DNA from: Oscillospiraceae bacterium
Lineage (GTDB): Bacteria > Bacillota > Clostridia > Oscillospirales > Ruminococcaceae
Assembly (NCBI GenBank): GCA_022800935.1
Contig: JAAWRH010000001.1
Coordinates: 1-64,000, forward strand
Direction: 5' to 3'
Length of the DNA: 64,000 nt
In this document: piece by piece, positions 23,756-32,150 of the stretch
How positions within the stretch are numbered: the first letter of the stretch is position 1
How the letters are laid out: each line of letters starts with the position of its first letter
The notes under the pieces: generated by a model
Told to the model about the DNA's origin: nothing
Database searches by the model: none
Seen by the model: the letters and a program-made list of their open reading frames with translations, nothing else
Made by a program: the position numbers and the translations under genes

Positions 23756-23789
23756 CTCCTTGTAACATCAAACAAGGAGGTTTTTCTTT

Positions 23790-24293
23790 ATGAAAAACAA
23801 CATGAAAAGAGCATTCATTGGAATCCTGGCCGCTTCCCTGGCTGCCGCTTCGCTGACAGGCTGCGCCCTGCTGGACAAGCTCCATTCCCTGCCTGGAAAC
23901 GATTCAACCTCTCAAAGTGCTGCCAGCTCCAGCGGACAGCCGGAACAAAGCGCCTATTCCATCGACATTCCGGCTGAGGGCTGGAACCAGGCGTCCCCCG
24001 GAATGTGGGCCGCCCAGGAGGATTCCAAGATACTGACCAATGTCCGCATCTGGGTAGTCTCTTTTGAAGGGCAGACGGCGGCGGAAGCGGAAAAGACCCT
24101 TTCCGCCGATGACTACTGGAAAGAGGGAGATGTCCTCCAGCGGGAACAGGACAGCATTATCTCCAAGGCTGTCCTCCACGAATCCGGCGGGGACGCCTGG
24201 GGCGTGTTCTACAGCTACCCCACGGCTGAGGCGGAAAAATGGGATACCCAGATGTCCGAAATCGCCGGGACCTTTCAGCTTTCCAGCAGATAA
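23790..24293 (+). CDS. Lipoprotein of an ABC exporter operon
   Basis: 167 residues. Signal peptide and lipobox SLTGC, a Ser/Gln-rich linker, then a compact domain of about 110 residues beginning YSIDIPAEGWNQASPGMWAA. The 'W/A-E-DSKI' and 'GGDAWGVFYSYPT' strands look like a PsbP/Mog1-like alpha-beta fold, but this is only a guess. AAGGAGG precedes the start. It ends 7 bp before the ATPase gene, so it is probably the extracytoplasmic partner of this exporter. Confidence 0.7.
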   Translation: MKNNMKRAFIGILAASLAAASLTGCALLDKLHSLPGNDSTSQSAASSSGQPEQSAYSIDIPAEGWNQASPGMWAAQEDSKILTNVRIWVVSFEGQTAAEAEKTLSADDYWKEGDVLQREQDSIISKAVLHESGGDAWGVFYSYPTAEAEKWDTQMSEIAGTFQLSSR

Positions 24294-24300
24294 AGGAGGG

Positions 24301-25182
24301 ATGATGATGGCAATGGAACTGAAAACCATCGGTCTGACCAAGCGCTATGGCGCCAAAACGGCTGTGAAGGACATGAATCTCACCCTGCGAAGCGGCGTTT
24401 ACGGGCTGCTGGGGGCCAACGGCGCGGGAAAGACCACCCTCATGCGGCTGCTCTGCACCCTCCAGAATCCCACCGCTGGGGAAATCCAGCTGAACGGTCA
24501 AAACATTCGGGGACTTGGCGGGGATTACTGGAAGCTGCTGGGATACCTGCCCCAGAATTTCGGGTACTACCCCCAGTTCAGCGCATGGGATTTCCTGCTG
24601 TACGTCTCCGCCCTGAAGGGACTGGACAACAATGCCGCCCGGAAAAAATCGGCAGAGCTTCTGGAGGCCGTAGGGCTGATGAAGGAGGCCCACCGCAGGA
24701 TAAAAACCTTTTCCGGCGGAATGAAGCAGCGGCTGGGGATTGCCCAGGCCATGCTGGGGGACCCTCACATTCTGGTTTTGGACGAACCCACCGCGGGCCT
24801 GGACCCCAAGGAGCGGGTCCGCTTCCGGAACCTCATCAGCATGTTTTCCAAAGATCGGATTGTGCTGCTCTCCACCCACATTGTGTCCGATGTGGAGTCG
24901 GTCGCAGAAAGGATTATCCTGATGAAGGCCGGACAGCTTCTCCAGTTCGGCGGACCCATGGAGATCACCTCCGAAATTGAGGGGCAGGTCTGGGAATACA
25001 CCGTCCCCGCCTCCCAGGCGGAGGAATCCTCCGCCCGCCTCAGCATCAGCAGCCTGCGGCAGGAAAACGGGCACACAGTCCTGCGGGTAATCGGACCAAG
25101 CCCCTCCCCGGAGGCCATCGCCGTACCTCCCAGCCTGGAGGATCTTTATCTGTATTACTTCAAGGGGGTGGAAGACCAATGA
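24301..25182 (+). CDS. ABC transporter ATP-binding protein
   Basis: 293 residues from the first of three consecutive ATG codons directly after AAAGGAGGG; the third ATG (24307) is better spaced and equally likely. Walker A GANGAGKTT, signature FSGGMKQRLGIA, Walker B ILVLDEPTAGLD and switch LSTHI are all intact. The last 80 residues form the tail seen in ABC-2-type exporters. It overlaps the permease gene by 4 bp (ATGA). Confidence 0.92.
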   Translation: MMMAMELKTIGLTKRYGAKTAVKDMNLTLRSGVYGLLGANGAGKTTLMRLLCTLQNPTAGEIQLNGQNIRGLGGDYWKLLGYLPQNFGYYPQFSAWDFLLYVSALKGLDNNAARKKSAELLEAVGLMKEAHRRIKTFSGGMKQRLGIAQAMLGDPHILVLDEPTAGLDPKERVRFRNLISMFSKDRIVLLSTHIVSDVESVAERIILMKAGQLLQFGGPMEITSEIEGQVWEYTVPASQAEESSARLSISSLRQENGHTVLRVIGPSPSPEAIAVPPSLEDLYLYYFKGVEDQ

Positions 25183-26258
25183 AAAGGTTGATATCATTTG
25201 AACTGCGCAAGCTCCTGGAGCGCCCCACAGCCTGGGTTGGCCTGCTGCTGGTGCTGCTGTTTTCCCAGGGAATCGCGTTTTCCGGCTACCATAACCAGTA
25301 CGCTGTGGACCCCATGACTGGGTCCGAGGGAAGCGGAGGCGCCTCCGTGGCAATCGACAAGACCGTCGCCGCCCGGTACGAGGGCATCCTCACCGACGAA
25401 AAGGTCCGCCTGATGGTAGAGGAGCTTGTCCCCAAATCCCGCCCCGGCGGCATCAATGCCATCTACATCTATCAGAATGCCACCCAATCCGCCGCAGCCC
25501 GCCATTTCTACGACATTGAGGGAAACTGGAACGGCAAAACCGTCAGTGATGTGTTCGGGGAGGAACGCATCAAAATCGGCTACACCGGCGGATGGATGGC
25601 CACCAGCTCCAACCTGATACAGGTTTTCATGGTGCTGTCCTTTGTGGTCATGCTGGCGGTCTCCCCGGTATTTTCAGGGGAATACGGCGGGGTGGACAAC
25701 ATCATCCTCACCGCCCGTTACGGCCGCTCCAAATGCGCCGCCGCGAAGCTCACAGCCAGCCTGCTCCTGGCGGCGGGAGCCTTCCTCCTAGTTGCCGGGA
25801 CCAGCCTGTTGGCCGCTTTCCTGTACTATGGGAAGGAGGGCTTGGATTGCAGCATCCTTTTCACCAGTATGGACTCCGCCGAAAGGTTCATCCCCTTTAA
25901 CCTCACCGTGGGGGAGATGCTCTGCTATCAGATGCTTCTGGGCTTTACCGGGATTCTTTCGGCGGCGGGATTCGCCCTGCTGTTCTCTTCGGTATGCAGG
26001 AACCAGCTGGCCGCCTTTGCGGTCTGCGCCGGGCTTTATGTTCTTCCCATTCTGCTGCCTGTTCCCGAAACCAGCTTTCTGTTCCGCGTCGTCGCCCTTT
26101 TGCCGCTGTATCATATCCAGTTTGTGTCCCTCATGGCGGTTGAACAGATGGAGAGCGGGCTGTTATACGCGGTATGGGCGGTACCTGCGGCGGCGGCGTT
26201 TGTCCTGGTTGGAAGTGTGGGTTCTTATAGGGTATTCACCAAACATCAGGTTTTTTAA
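25179..26258 (+). CDS. ABC-2 type permease with large extracytoplasmic domain
   Basis: 359 residues. One membrane helix (about 17-33) is followed by an external domain of about 110 residues (YHNQYAVDPMTG to SNLIQ), then five or six helices. The SPVFSGEYGGVDNIILTARYGRSK loop is the conserved cytoplasmic coupling motif of these permeases. The layout fits an exporter or a complex that removes peptides from the membrane, with the lipoprotein as external partner. Confidence 0.85.
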   Translation: MKRLISFELRKLLERPTAWVGLLLVLLFSQGIAFSGYHNQYAVDPMTGSEGSGGASVAIDKTVAARYEGILTDEKVRLMVEELVPKSRPGGINAIYIYQNATQSAAARHFYDIEGNWNGKTVSDVFGEERIKIGYTGGWMATSSNLIQVFMVLSFVVMLAVSPVFSGEYGGVDNIILTARYGRSKCAAAKLTASLLLAAGAFLLVAGTSLLAAFLYYGKEGLDCSILFTSMDSAERFIPFNLTVGEMLCYQMLLGFTGILSAAGFALLFSSVCRNQLAAFAVCAGLYVLPILLPVPETSFLFRVVALLPLYHIQFVSLMAVEQMESGLLYAVWAVPAAAAFVLVGSVGSYRVFTKHQVF

Positions 26259-26270
26259 ACCAATAAAAAG

Positions 26271-26307
26271 CAGCCATAAAATCAACCGTTACGTGATTTT
26301 ATGGCTG
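26271..26307. terminator. Bidirectional terminator, left flank of the Phd-Doc pair
   Basis: CAGCCATAAAATCA / TGATTTTATGGCTG, perfect 14-bp arms. The stem sequence recurs at 27119-27159 on the other side of the toxin-antitoxin genes. Confidence 0.85.
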
Positions 26308-26310
26308 TCC

Positions 26311-26802
26311 TTATATCTTAAATTTTTTTCTGATATTGTTAATGGCAGTATCACCGTCAACGGTCCGGCCCGCTTTCATGTCTTCCAAGCCCTCCATGAT
26401 AATTCGAGCTTCATGTGTATCTGCGTTCTCCTTATGACTATAAATCCATTCCAATATTTCATGATAACCCTTTGAGCCATCTGCCACAGACAAACCAAGC
26501 TGTATTAACTCTTGCTGGGTATACAGCAGTTCCACGTTATTAAGTCTCAATGTCATAAGCATGGCCATCATGCCCGTTCTCTTGTTTCCGTCGAGAAAAG
26601 GATGATTCTGTGTAATCGCAAAAGCCAAACGTGAAGCCCTTTGTTCCGGCTTAGGATACGCCTCTTCATCTCCAAAGGACTGCATTGAACCATAAACAGC
26701 TGATTCCAGAAGTCCTAAATCTCGTATACCAGAGAGTCCGCCTGTTGCCTTTATTAGCTTTTTATGCAGTAATTGTATTTCATCTACAGTTAAATTGATC
26801 AT
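26311..26802 (-). CDS. doc: Doc (death-on-curing) toxin, Fic fold
   Basis: 163 residues. The Doc motif is complete: NHPFLDGNKRTG, with the N-terminal LTVDEIQLLHKKLIKATGG. Doc toxins phosphorylate EF-Tu and stop translation. After the Fic fold, an extra tail of about 30 residues (IIMEGLEDMKAGRTVDGDTA...) resembles a segment seen at the end of several antitoxins. The gene overlaps the antitoxin by 4 bp (ATGA). Confidence 0.9.
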   Translation of the reverse strand: MINLTVDEIQLLHKKLIKATGGLSGIRDLGLLESAVYGSMQSFGDEEAYPKPEQRASRLAFAITQNHPFLDGNKRTGMMAMLMTLRLNNVELLYTQQELIQLGLSVADGSKGYHEILEWIYSHKENADTHEARIIMEGLEDMKAGRTVDGDTAINNIRKKFKI

Positions 26803-27041
26803 TTCGCCAACTCCTGAAAGGCCTCCAAATTTTCTTCAATGACCCGGTCAGCAGTTTTTTCAATCAAGTTCCTGCGGTATTCCAGAAACCTGTCACATTC
26901 AGAGAAATCAATCAACGCGTAGCGCGGGCTATTGTTCTTTAGAATCACCGCCATCCCCCGTTCATCCACCAAACGGGCCACCTTTGAAAAATTCCGGTTG
27001 GCTTCGGTCATGGAAACCAAAACATTGGTATCGAGCATCAT
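26799..27041 (-). CDS. phd: Phd-type antitoxin
   Basis: 80 residues from the double ATG, preceded by AGGAGG at 8 bases; an earlier GTG lies inside the ribosome-binding site. The DNA-binding start MMLDTNVLVSMTEANRNFSKVA and PRYALIDFSEC match the Phd/YefM family, and the C-terminal helix (IEENLEAFQELAK) is the toxin-neutralising part. It probably also represses the operon together with Doc. Confidence 0.88.
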   Translation of the reverse strand: MMLDTNVLVSMTEANRNFSKVARLVDERGMAVILKNNSPRYALIDFSECDRFLEYRRNLIEKTADRVIEENLEAFQELAK

Positions 27042-27061
27042 CAATATCACCTCCTGTATCC

Positions 27062-27090
27062 ATTATACACTTTTTATAGGATAAATACAA
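27062..27090 (-). promoter_or_regulatory. Promoter of the phd-doc operon
   Basis: Minus-strand TTGTAT and TATAAT separated by 17 bp; TGTAT/ATACA half-sites around it may bind Phd. Confidence 0.75.
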
Positions 27091-27118
27091 CTATATGATT
27101 CATCTTAATTTTCATAGA

Positions 27119-27159
27119 AACAGCCATAAAACCAGTTTAACCCTGATTTTATGGCTGTT
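27119..27159. terminator. Hairpin, right flank of the Phd-Doc pair
   Basis: AACAGCCATAAAA-CCA / TGATTTTATGGCTGTT. Nearly the same stem as 26271-26307. It can stop the CPBP/MoxR operon on the minus strand. Confidence 0.8.
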
Positions 27160-27171
27160 CCTAAGTTTATC

Positions 27172-27777
27172 CTAAATCACAGAAAACAGCGAAAGCACCC
27201 CTGAAAACAAATTGCTGGCAAAATGGATCATCCAGCTCGGATAGATTGCCCCGTTGGCCTTCCGCTCGTTGACATACCCCATCGCGTAAGCGATTCCCCC
27301 GGTGCAGATAACCAGGAGAATCCCCCTGACCAACCCCACATAGACGATAAACATCATCCCGTGGAGCATACCGAAAACAATGCTCTGCATCATGTTGGCA
27401 GTGGGGAAGGGGAAGACGTTTGCCAGCCTCTTCAACAGGAAGCCCCGGAAAAAGATTTCCTCCGGCAGGGAGGTATTCAGCATGGCGTACAGCACCACGG
27501 CGGGCAATCTGGCAAAGCCAAGACCCTCAAACTGCGAAACCGCGGATTCCACATCCCTGATAAGATACAGCGCAAAGCAGCCCACCGCGAAAAAGACAAT
27601 CATTATGACCGCCGAATACAGCGCGGCTTCCTTTTTGCGCTCCACCCTCCGGAAGCCCAGCCAGGAGAGAAACCCCTCCTTTTTCCGCCACCCAATCAGC
27701 CACCAGAAAAAGGGTATCAAGCCGAACAGAAGGATTTCCAGAATACTGCTGACTAAGATTTGAACCGCCATTTTCAA
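27172..27777 (-). CDS. CPBP-family intramembrane metalloprotease
   Basis: 201 residues from a TTG (GGAGG at a good distance), or 199 from the ATG two codons later. Four to six membrane helices surround the conserved motifs TSLPEEIFFRGFLL (EExxxR) and FGMLHGMMF, with a third histidine in WMIHFASN. The family (Abi/CAAX protease) cleaves or modifies membrane substrates; some members give bacteriocin self-immunity. It is the last gene of the MoxR operon. Confidence 0.88.
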   Translation of the reverse strand: MKMAVQILVSSILEILLFGLIPFFWWLIGWRKKEGFLSWLGFRRVERKKEAALYSAVIMIVFFAVGCFALYLIRDVESAVSQFEGLGFARLPAVVLYAMLNTSLPEEIFFRGFLLKRLANVFPFPTANMMQSIVFGMLHGMMFIVYVGLVRGILLVICTGGIAYAMGYVNERKANGAIYPSWMIHFASNLFSGVLSLFSVI

Positions 27778-27855
27778 ATACGCCTCCGCCTATTTTTTCC
27801 TCACATTTTTCGCCGCTTCCTTGGCGACCTTTTTCTCCCGTTCCATCTGCCCCGC
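27763..27855 (-). repeat. Near-identical repeat, copy 1 (3' end of paralogue and start of CPBP gene)
   Basis: About 90 bp covering the last codons of the 516-residue gene, its stop, and the ribosome-binding site and first codons of the CPBP gene. It matches 29385-29477 almost base for base. Confidence 0.8.
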
Positions 27856-29340
27856 CAGGTTCTTCATGGCAATGCCGCCGCTTTCAAATACTCTTTCGAT
27901 TTCCCTTCCAACGGCAGCAGTCTCCGCTGCACTCGGCATCATTTCTCCATATCTAACCCGATTATAGATTGGATTAACCCTCTCAAAGGCTGACCCCAAC
28001 AGAGTTTCCCGATTTTTCTCTAAAATCTGGCTGACTGTGTCGCTGAAAACGATGTCAGAGCCGCTCGTTTTGGCTAGCACAATCAACAGACGATAGCCGT
28101 CCCTTATTTTTTTCACTGGATCATCTGTCCTCCGCCACTCTTTTACAACTCTTTTCATCTCTCTGCTTCTGCGGAAAACAGCAGAACCCAGCTGATTATC
28201 TTCATGTAACAGTTCCTCCACCTTATCTGTATAATCTCCCTTCTCCACTCCAATTTCCCGGAAATGAAACCGTCCCATCAGAAAATCCCAGAATGCGCTG
28301 CCAATCTCAATCATACGCTCTCTGAAATGGCTTAAAATCGCCCTCCAGTTTGAGTAGAGTACATAAGCCAATATCAAAGCAAGCAAAAGGAAGAGCAGAT
28401 TCCACCAAGGATTGGTTCTCGCCTTTTGAGCAAGGAATCGCAAAATGTAAGAATTTGGCGTTCCCGCACCGAATCTTGGATCTGTCTGTCCCCAGTCTCG
28501 CTGTACAGCCTGTCCCTCTGGTATCCCCAAAAAGTCTAAAATTCCATAGAGACCTGCAAGCAGCAGCTTCTTCCCCGACCTAATCGCGGCGGCAAAAAAT
28601 CCCTCACCAAAAGCCAGCCCCAAAGTCATGAGGAGCAGCAGTCCGGAAATCATAAGCAAATTATACACTCGAATCTTTTCAGGAAGAAGCTCCTTGCTGT
28701 GCTGCCTGCGTTCCATCATCCCGTCAAGATTTCCCTGGTTCATCAGGATGACCGAGAAGAGGGCCATCACGCCGAAGGGCAAGGACAGCGTTGCGATATT
28801 AAACCGCACAGGGAAAACACGGTTTAAAGCAGGTATAAACAGCAGTACAGCGATATACACCATGGTATATTGCAAAAACCGCTGTAAACTAAAGATAGCC
28901 GTGTATCTCTCCGGCATACTTTTTGCCGTCATAATCCAGCCCGCCGCCAAAACACCTGTGGTAAGTGCCAGATGCATCCCGCTCCGGATAATAGTGTCCC
29001 CATTCTCCGCGTTGATAGGCCACAACAACGAGGAGAAACAAAGGCATACAATAACGGCGGAAATATGAATCATCAGGTGCAGTATAGCAGAAATCCCTGC
29101 CAATGCGTCAGATTTCCGGTCGTACAGACAAACAGCCCAGCCTGTCAGTACACCTCCAAGGGCTGACACAAATGCCCCAACCAAGGCACTCCCCATCTGA
29201 GGCCAGTCGAAAATTCCCCCTCTCAGTGTCAGATTGATTATCGCCAGCAGGGGCAGGATGCAAAGTGGTATAAATGACACTGCCATTCCCTTCAAAACAT
29301 GGAATAGAAGTCCGTGACCCCAGTTTTTCTTTGGTTTCAT
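27790..29340 (-). CDS. Polytopic membrane protein with DUF4129-like C-terminus (paralogue A)
   Basis: 516 residues. About seven helices occupy the first 270 residues, a further one lies near 315-330, and a soluble C-terminal domain of about 180 residues follows (RSREMKRVVKEWRRTDDPVKKIRDGYRLL, then MKNLAGQMEREKK and a basic end). The C-terminal pattern resembles DUF4129 domains that accompany MoxR/DUF58/transglutaminase loci. It is a tandem duplicate of the next gene upstream (29410-30972). Its role is unknown; probably part of a MoxR-associated membrane complex. Confidence 0.75.
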   Translation of the reverse strand: MKPKKNWGHGLLFHVLKGMAVSFIPLCILPLLAIINLTLRGGIFDWPQMGSALVGAFVSALGGVLTGWAVCLYDRKSDALAGISAILHLMIHISAVIVCLCFSSLLWPINAENGDTIIRSGMHLALTTGVLAAGWIMTAKSMPERYTAIFSLQRFLQYTMVYIAVLLFIPALNRVFPVRFNIATLSLPFGVMALFSVILMNQGNLDGMMERRQHSKELLPEKIRVYNLLMISGLLLLMTLGLAFGEGFFAAAIRSGKKLLLAGLYGILDFLGIPEGQAVQRDWGQTDPRFGAGTPNSYILRFLAQKARTNPWWNLLFLLLALILAYVLYSNWRAILSHFRERMIEIGSAFWDFLMGRFHFREIGVEKGDYTDKVEELLHEDNQLGSAVFRRSREMKRVVKEWRRTDDPVKKIRDGYRLLIVLAKTSGSDIVFSDTVSQILEKNRETLLGSAFERVNPIYNRVRYGEMMPSAAETAAVGREIERVFESGGIAMKNLAGQMEREKKVAKEAAKNVRKK

Positions 29341-29384
29341 CTTTTACTGCCTCCCCTGCTCATAACACTGTCCAGCAAAACCTA

Positions 29385-29477
29385 AACCGCCATTTTAAAA
29401 CGCCTCCGCCTATTTTTTCCTCACATTTTTCGCCGCTTCCCTGGCGGACTTTTTCTCCCGTTCCATCTGTCCGGCCA
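29385..29477 (-). repeat. Near-identical repeat, copy 2, with remnant of a second CPBP gene start
   Basis: Same sequence as 27763-27855. After the stop of paralogue B, the minus strand still reads GGCGGAGGCG, then ATG GCG GTT TAG: the ribosome-binding site and first three codons of a CPBP gene followed by a stop. Confidence 0.75.
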
Positions 29478-30972
29478 GGTTCTTCATGGCGACGCCGCCG
29501 CTCTCAAAGGCGGCCTCTATCTCCTTCCCCACGGCGGAGACCTCCTCCGCGCTGGGGGCAATGTCTCCGTACCGCACCCGGTCGTAAACCGGGTTCATCT
29601 GTTTGAAAATAGGCTCCATGGGGGTTTCCCGGTTTTTCCCTAAAATCTGCCCGGTGGTGTCGCTGGATACCACCCCGGATTCCCCCGTCTTGGAGGTCAT
29701 CACCATCAGGCGGTAGCCGTCTCGGACCTTCTGCACCGGGTCAGTGACCTTCTGCCACTGCTTCAGCGCCTTTTTCAGCTCCCGTTTGTTGTGGAAGGCG
29801 GCGGATTCCTGGGGACGATCGTCCTGGGTCAGCACCTCCACATCGTCGGTGTAGTACCCCTCCTCCGCGCCCAGGTCCCGGAACTGGAACCGGCCCATGA
29901 GGAAGTTGTAGATTGCTGCGCCAATCCGGCTGAACCAGTCCCGAATGCTCCTGAAAATCGCCTTGCGGTTGCTGACCAGCAGATAAACCGCAAGCCCAAT
30001 CAGCACCAGATAGAGGATGTTCCACCAGGGATTGGTGGACGCCCCCCTTGCAAGCTGCTCGTAGATAGCGGTATCCTGTTTTCCCTCTCCGGCCCCGGCA
30101 TCGCCGTCCTGCTGTCCCCGCCCCAGCAGCCAGAGGATGCCCATGACAATATAGACAACCAGCAGCAGAAGCCTTTTCCCCACCCACACCAGGGCGGCAA
30201 AAATCTGGTTGCCAAACAACAGACTGACAAAGATAACCGCCAGAATGCCGGAGACCATAATCAGGTTGTAAACCCGTATCCTGCCGGGCAGGGAGGCCTT
30301 GTTGTGCCGCCTGCGCTCCATCATGCTGTCGATGTTCCCCTGGTTGAGCAGGATAAGCGCCATCACCACCATCAAGCCAAAGGGCAGGGAAAGGGTTGAG
30401 ATGTTAAAGATAATGGGGATTTCACTGCCATAAAAGTAGATAAAGCCCATGGAAATCACATAGACCAGTGCCCCCCGCACCAGATGGTTCAGGGCAAAGG
30501 AGGTGGTATAGCTTCCAGGCATATTTCTGGCGGTCAGCGTCCATCCCGCTGCAAGCACCGCTGTATTGGCCAACAAAAAGATAAGCCACGCAAAATCAGG
30601 GGGAAGCCCCGGCCATTCTACAGCGCCTATCTGCGCGCTTTGGGGCCAAAGCAGCAGGGTAATTGCCAAGGAAAAGACAGGCGCGGAGATAAACATCATC
30701 ACCCGCAGGAATTTTGTCACATTTTCATTGACAGAAGGCCTCTGGGCGTACAGGCAGAGCAGCCCGCCGACGAGCGCGCCCCCCGCCCCGGCCAGCAGTA
30801 CTCCCAAAAAGGCGGTCGCCATCTGGGGCCATCCGAATACACCGCCGTTTAACAATATTCCGCTCAGTGCCAGCAGCGGCAGGACGCAAAGGGGCTGAAA
30901 CGCCACAGACAACCCCTTTAAAAAGATAAACAACACATTTTTATTCTGCTCTTGGTTCTCTTCCGGCTTCAT
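29410..30972 (-). CDS. Polytopic membrane protein with DUF4129-like C-terminus (paralogue B)
   Basis: 520 residues with the same layout as 27790-29340: helices in the first 280 residues, one more near 315-335, and a soluble C-terminal domain (NKRELKKALKQWQKVTDPVQ, KVRDGYRLMVMTSKTGE). The two proteins are alike along their whole length. GC content is higher here than in paralogue A, so A may be drifting or may have been replaced. It overlaps the DUF58 gene by 4 bp (ATGA). Confidence 0.75.
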   Translation of the reverse strand: MKPEENQEQNKNVLFIFLKGLSVAFQPLCVLPLLALSGILLNGGVFGWPQMATAFLGVLLAGAGGALVGGLLCLYAQRPSVNENVTKFLRVMMFISAPVFSLAITLLLWPQSAQIGAVEWPGLPPDFAWLIFLLANTAVLAAGWTLTARNMPGSYTTSFALNHLVRGALVYVISMGFIYFYGSEIPIIFNISTLSLPFGLMVVMALILLNQGNIDSMMERRRHNKASLPGRIRVYNLIMVSGILAVIFVSLLFGNQIFAALVWVGKRLLLLVVYIVMGILWLLGRGQQDGDAGAGEGKQDTAIYEQLARGASTNPWWNILYLVLIGLAVYLLVSNRKAIFRSIRDWFSRIGAAIYNFLMGRFQFRDLGAEEGYYTDDVEVLTQDDRPQESAAFHNKRELKKALKQWQKVTDPVQKVRDGYRLMVMTSKTGESGVVSSDTTGQILGKNRETPMEPIFKQMNPVYDRVRYGDIAPSAEEVSAVGKEIEAAFESGGVAMKNLAGQMEREKKSAREAAKNVRKK

Positions 30973-32138
30973 TGCCCCGATGCCTCCTTCCCGGAAACGC
31001 CGTCCGTTTCATCCTGAGAAACAGCAAGCTCCTTCAAAACATTAATCTCAATATCATCGGGCATACCGGCGGGAGGGAATCCCACCAGGAAAACCGTCAC
31101 CCGTTTGTCCTCCCTCATGGCGATACGGGCGTAGTCATAGATTTCATCGCATAAGTAAGGGGTGACAATCTGGATATCGGTGGAGGGGAATACCTCCCCC
31201 CTGGTGTCCAGGTAGGAGGGAAAATCCAGACTGCTCCCTTTGGGGAAGCAGGCCAGGGTGTGCAGCAGGCTGAGGATGTGCTCCCGTCCAAAGTTCTGCA
31301 CGCTTTCAAAGGTCTCCTTGTCCACCCCGTTCAGGGAGGCATTGGAGGCCAGGGAAACGGGAAGGCTGTTTTCCAGGGTTTCCTCCAGCAGGGTTGCCGC
31401 CACACGGATACACTGTTCCATTCTCTCCTGGTCGATGGCCTCCCCCTGTTCAAACTGGCGGGACTGCATATTGAGCACCACTGTGATGTTCTGGCGGGTG
31501 GTGTACTCCATGTTGCGTATCATAATCCGCCCCAGCTTGGCGGTGGCGTTCCAGTGGATGTTCTTCATGGGGTCGGAGGGCTGGTACTCCCGCACGCCGG
31601 AGACATAAAAGGGGTCGGGAATCAACTGATTGCGGACCGGATTGTCCCCCTGGAGGTATCTGGCACTGACAAACATCCGGTCCAGGTCCACGGTCCGGGG
31701 CAGGACGGTGATAGAGGCGGAGACATCGGCCTTTTGGGAAACCACCCTCTGTCCCAAAAGGTCGGTGGACACCAGGATTACGCTTTCGATGGGGAAAATC
31801 CCCCGCTTCAGGCATTTTACCTTCCATCTCCGGGTCACCTTCTGGTAGCTCTTCACCAGGAAAAAGCTGGGCACAAAGCGGGTATTGTATGTGACCACCG
31901 ACTGGGAACCGGCGAACTCCAGCCAGCGGCTGGTGGTAATCTCGGTTTTGAACCAGGGCAGGGGCACCCATTTCCGGTTGTAAACCTCCTCCACCAGCTC
32001 TATCTCGTCCCCTTCAAAGGCCTCCGGCCGGTCGAAGCTACACCGGTACTCAAAATTCTGAAAAGCCTTTCTGCCAAATAATCGGGCCTGGCCCCACAGC
32101 AGAACAGCCAGCATAAACAGTATTACAATAATGGGCAT
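30969..32138 (-). CDS. DUF58 family protein
   Basis: 389 residues. An N-terminal hydrophobic helix is followed by a beta-rich part and the family hallmark VREYQPSDPMKNIHWNATAK (about 188-207), then a von Willebrand-like region (ITVVLNMQSR). DUF58 proteins are usually made together with a MoxR AAA+ ATPase, which is the next gene upstream here (12 bp). They are thought to act as membrane-linked adaptors of MoxR chaperones. Confidence 0.9.
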   Translation of the reverse strand: MPIIVILFMLAVLLWGQARLFGRKAFQNFEYRCSFDRPEAFEGDEIELVEEVYNRKWVPLPWFKTEITTSRWLEFAGSQSVVTYNTRFVPSFFLVKSYQKVTRRWKVKCLKRGIFPIESVILVSTDLLGQRVVSQKADVSASITVLPRTVDLDRMFVSARYLQGDNPVRNQLIPDPFYVSGVREYQPSDPMKNIHWNATAKLGRIMIRNMEYTTRQNITVVLNMQSRQFEQGEAIDQERMEQCIRVAATLLEETLENSLPVSLASNASLNGVDKETFESVQNFGREHILSLLHTLACFPKGSSLDFPSYLDTRGEVFPSTDIQIVTPYLCDEIYDYARIAMREDKRVTVFLVGFPPAGMPDDIEINVLKELAVSQDETDGVSGKEASGQ

Positions 32139-32150
32139 GAATGGACCCTC

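Noticed and set aside
23750-23780. Possible attenuator before the lipoprotein gene
   Set aside because: CTCCTTG...CAAGGAG can pair, but it includes the ribosome-binding site and has no T-run; not enough to call a regulatory RNA.
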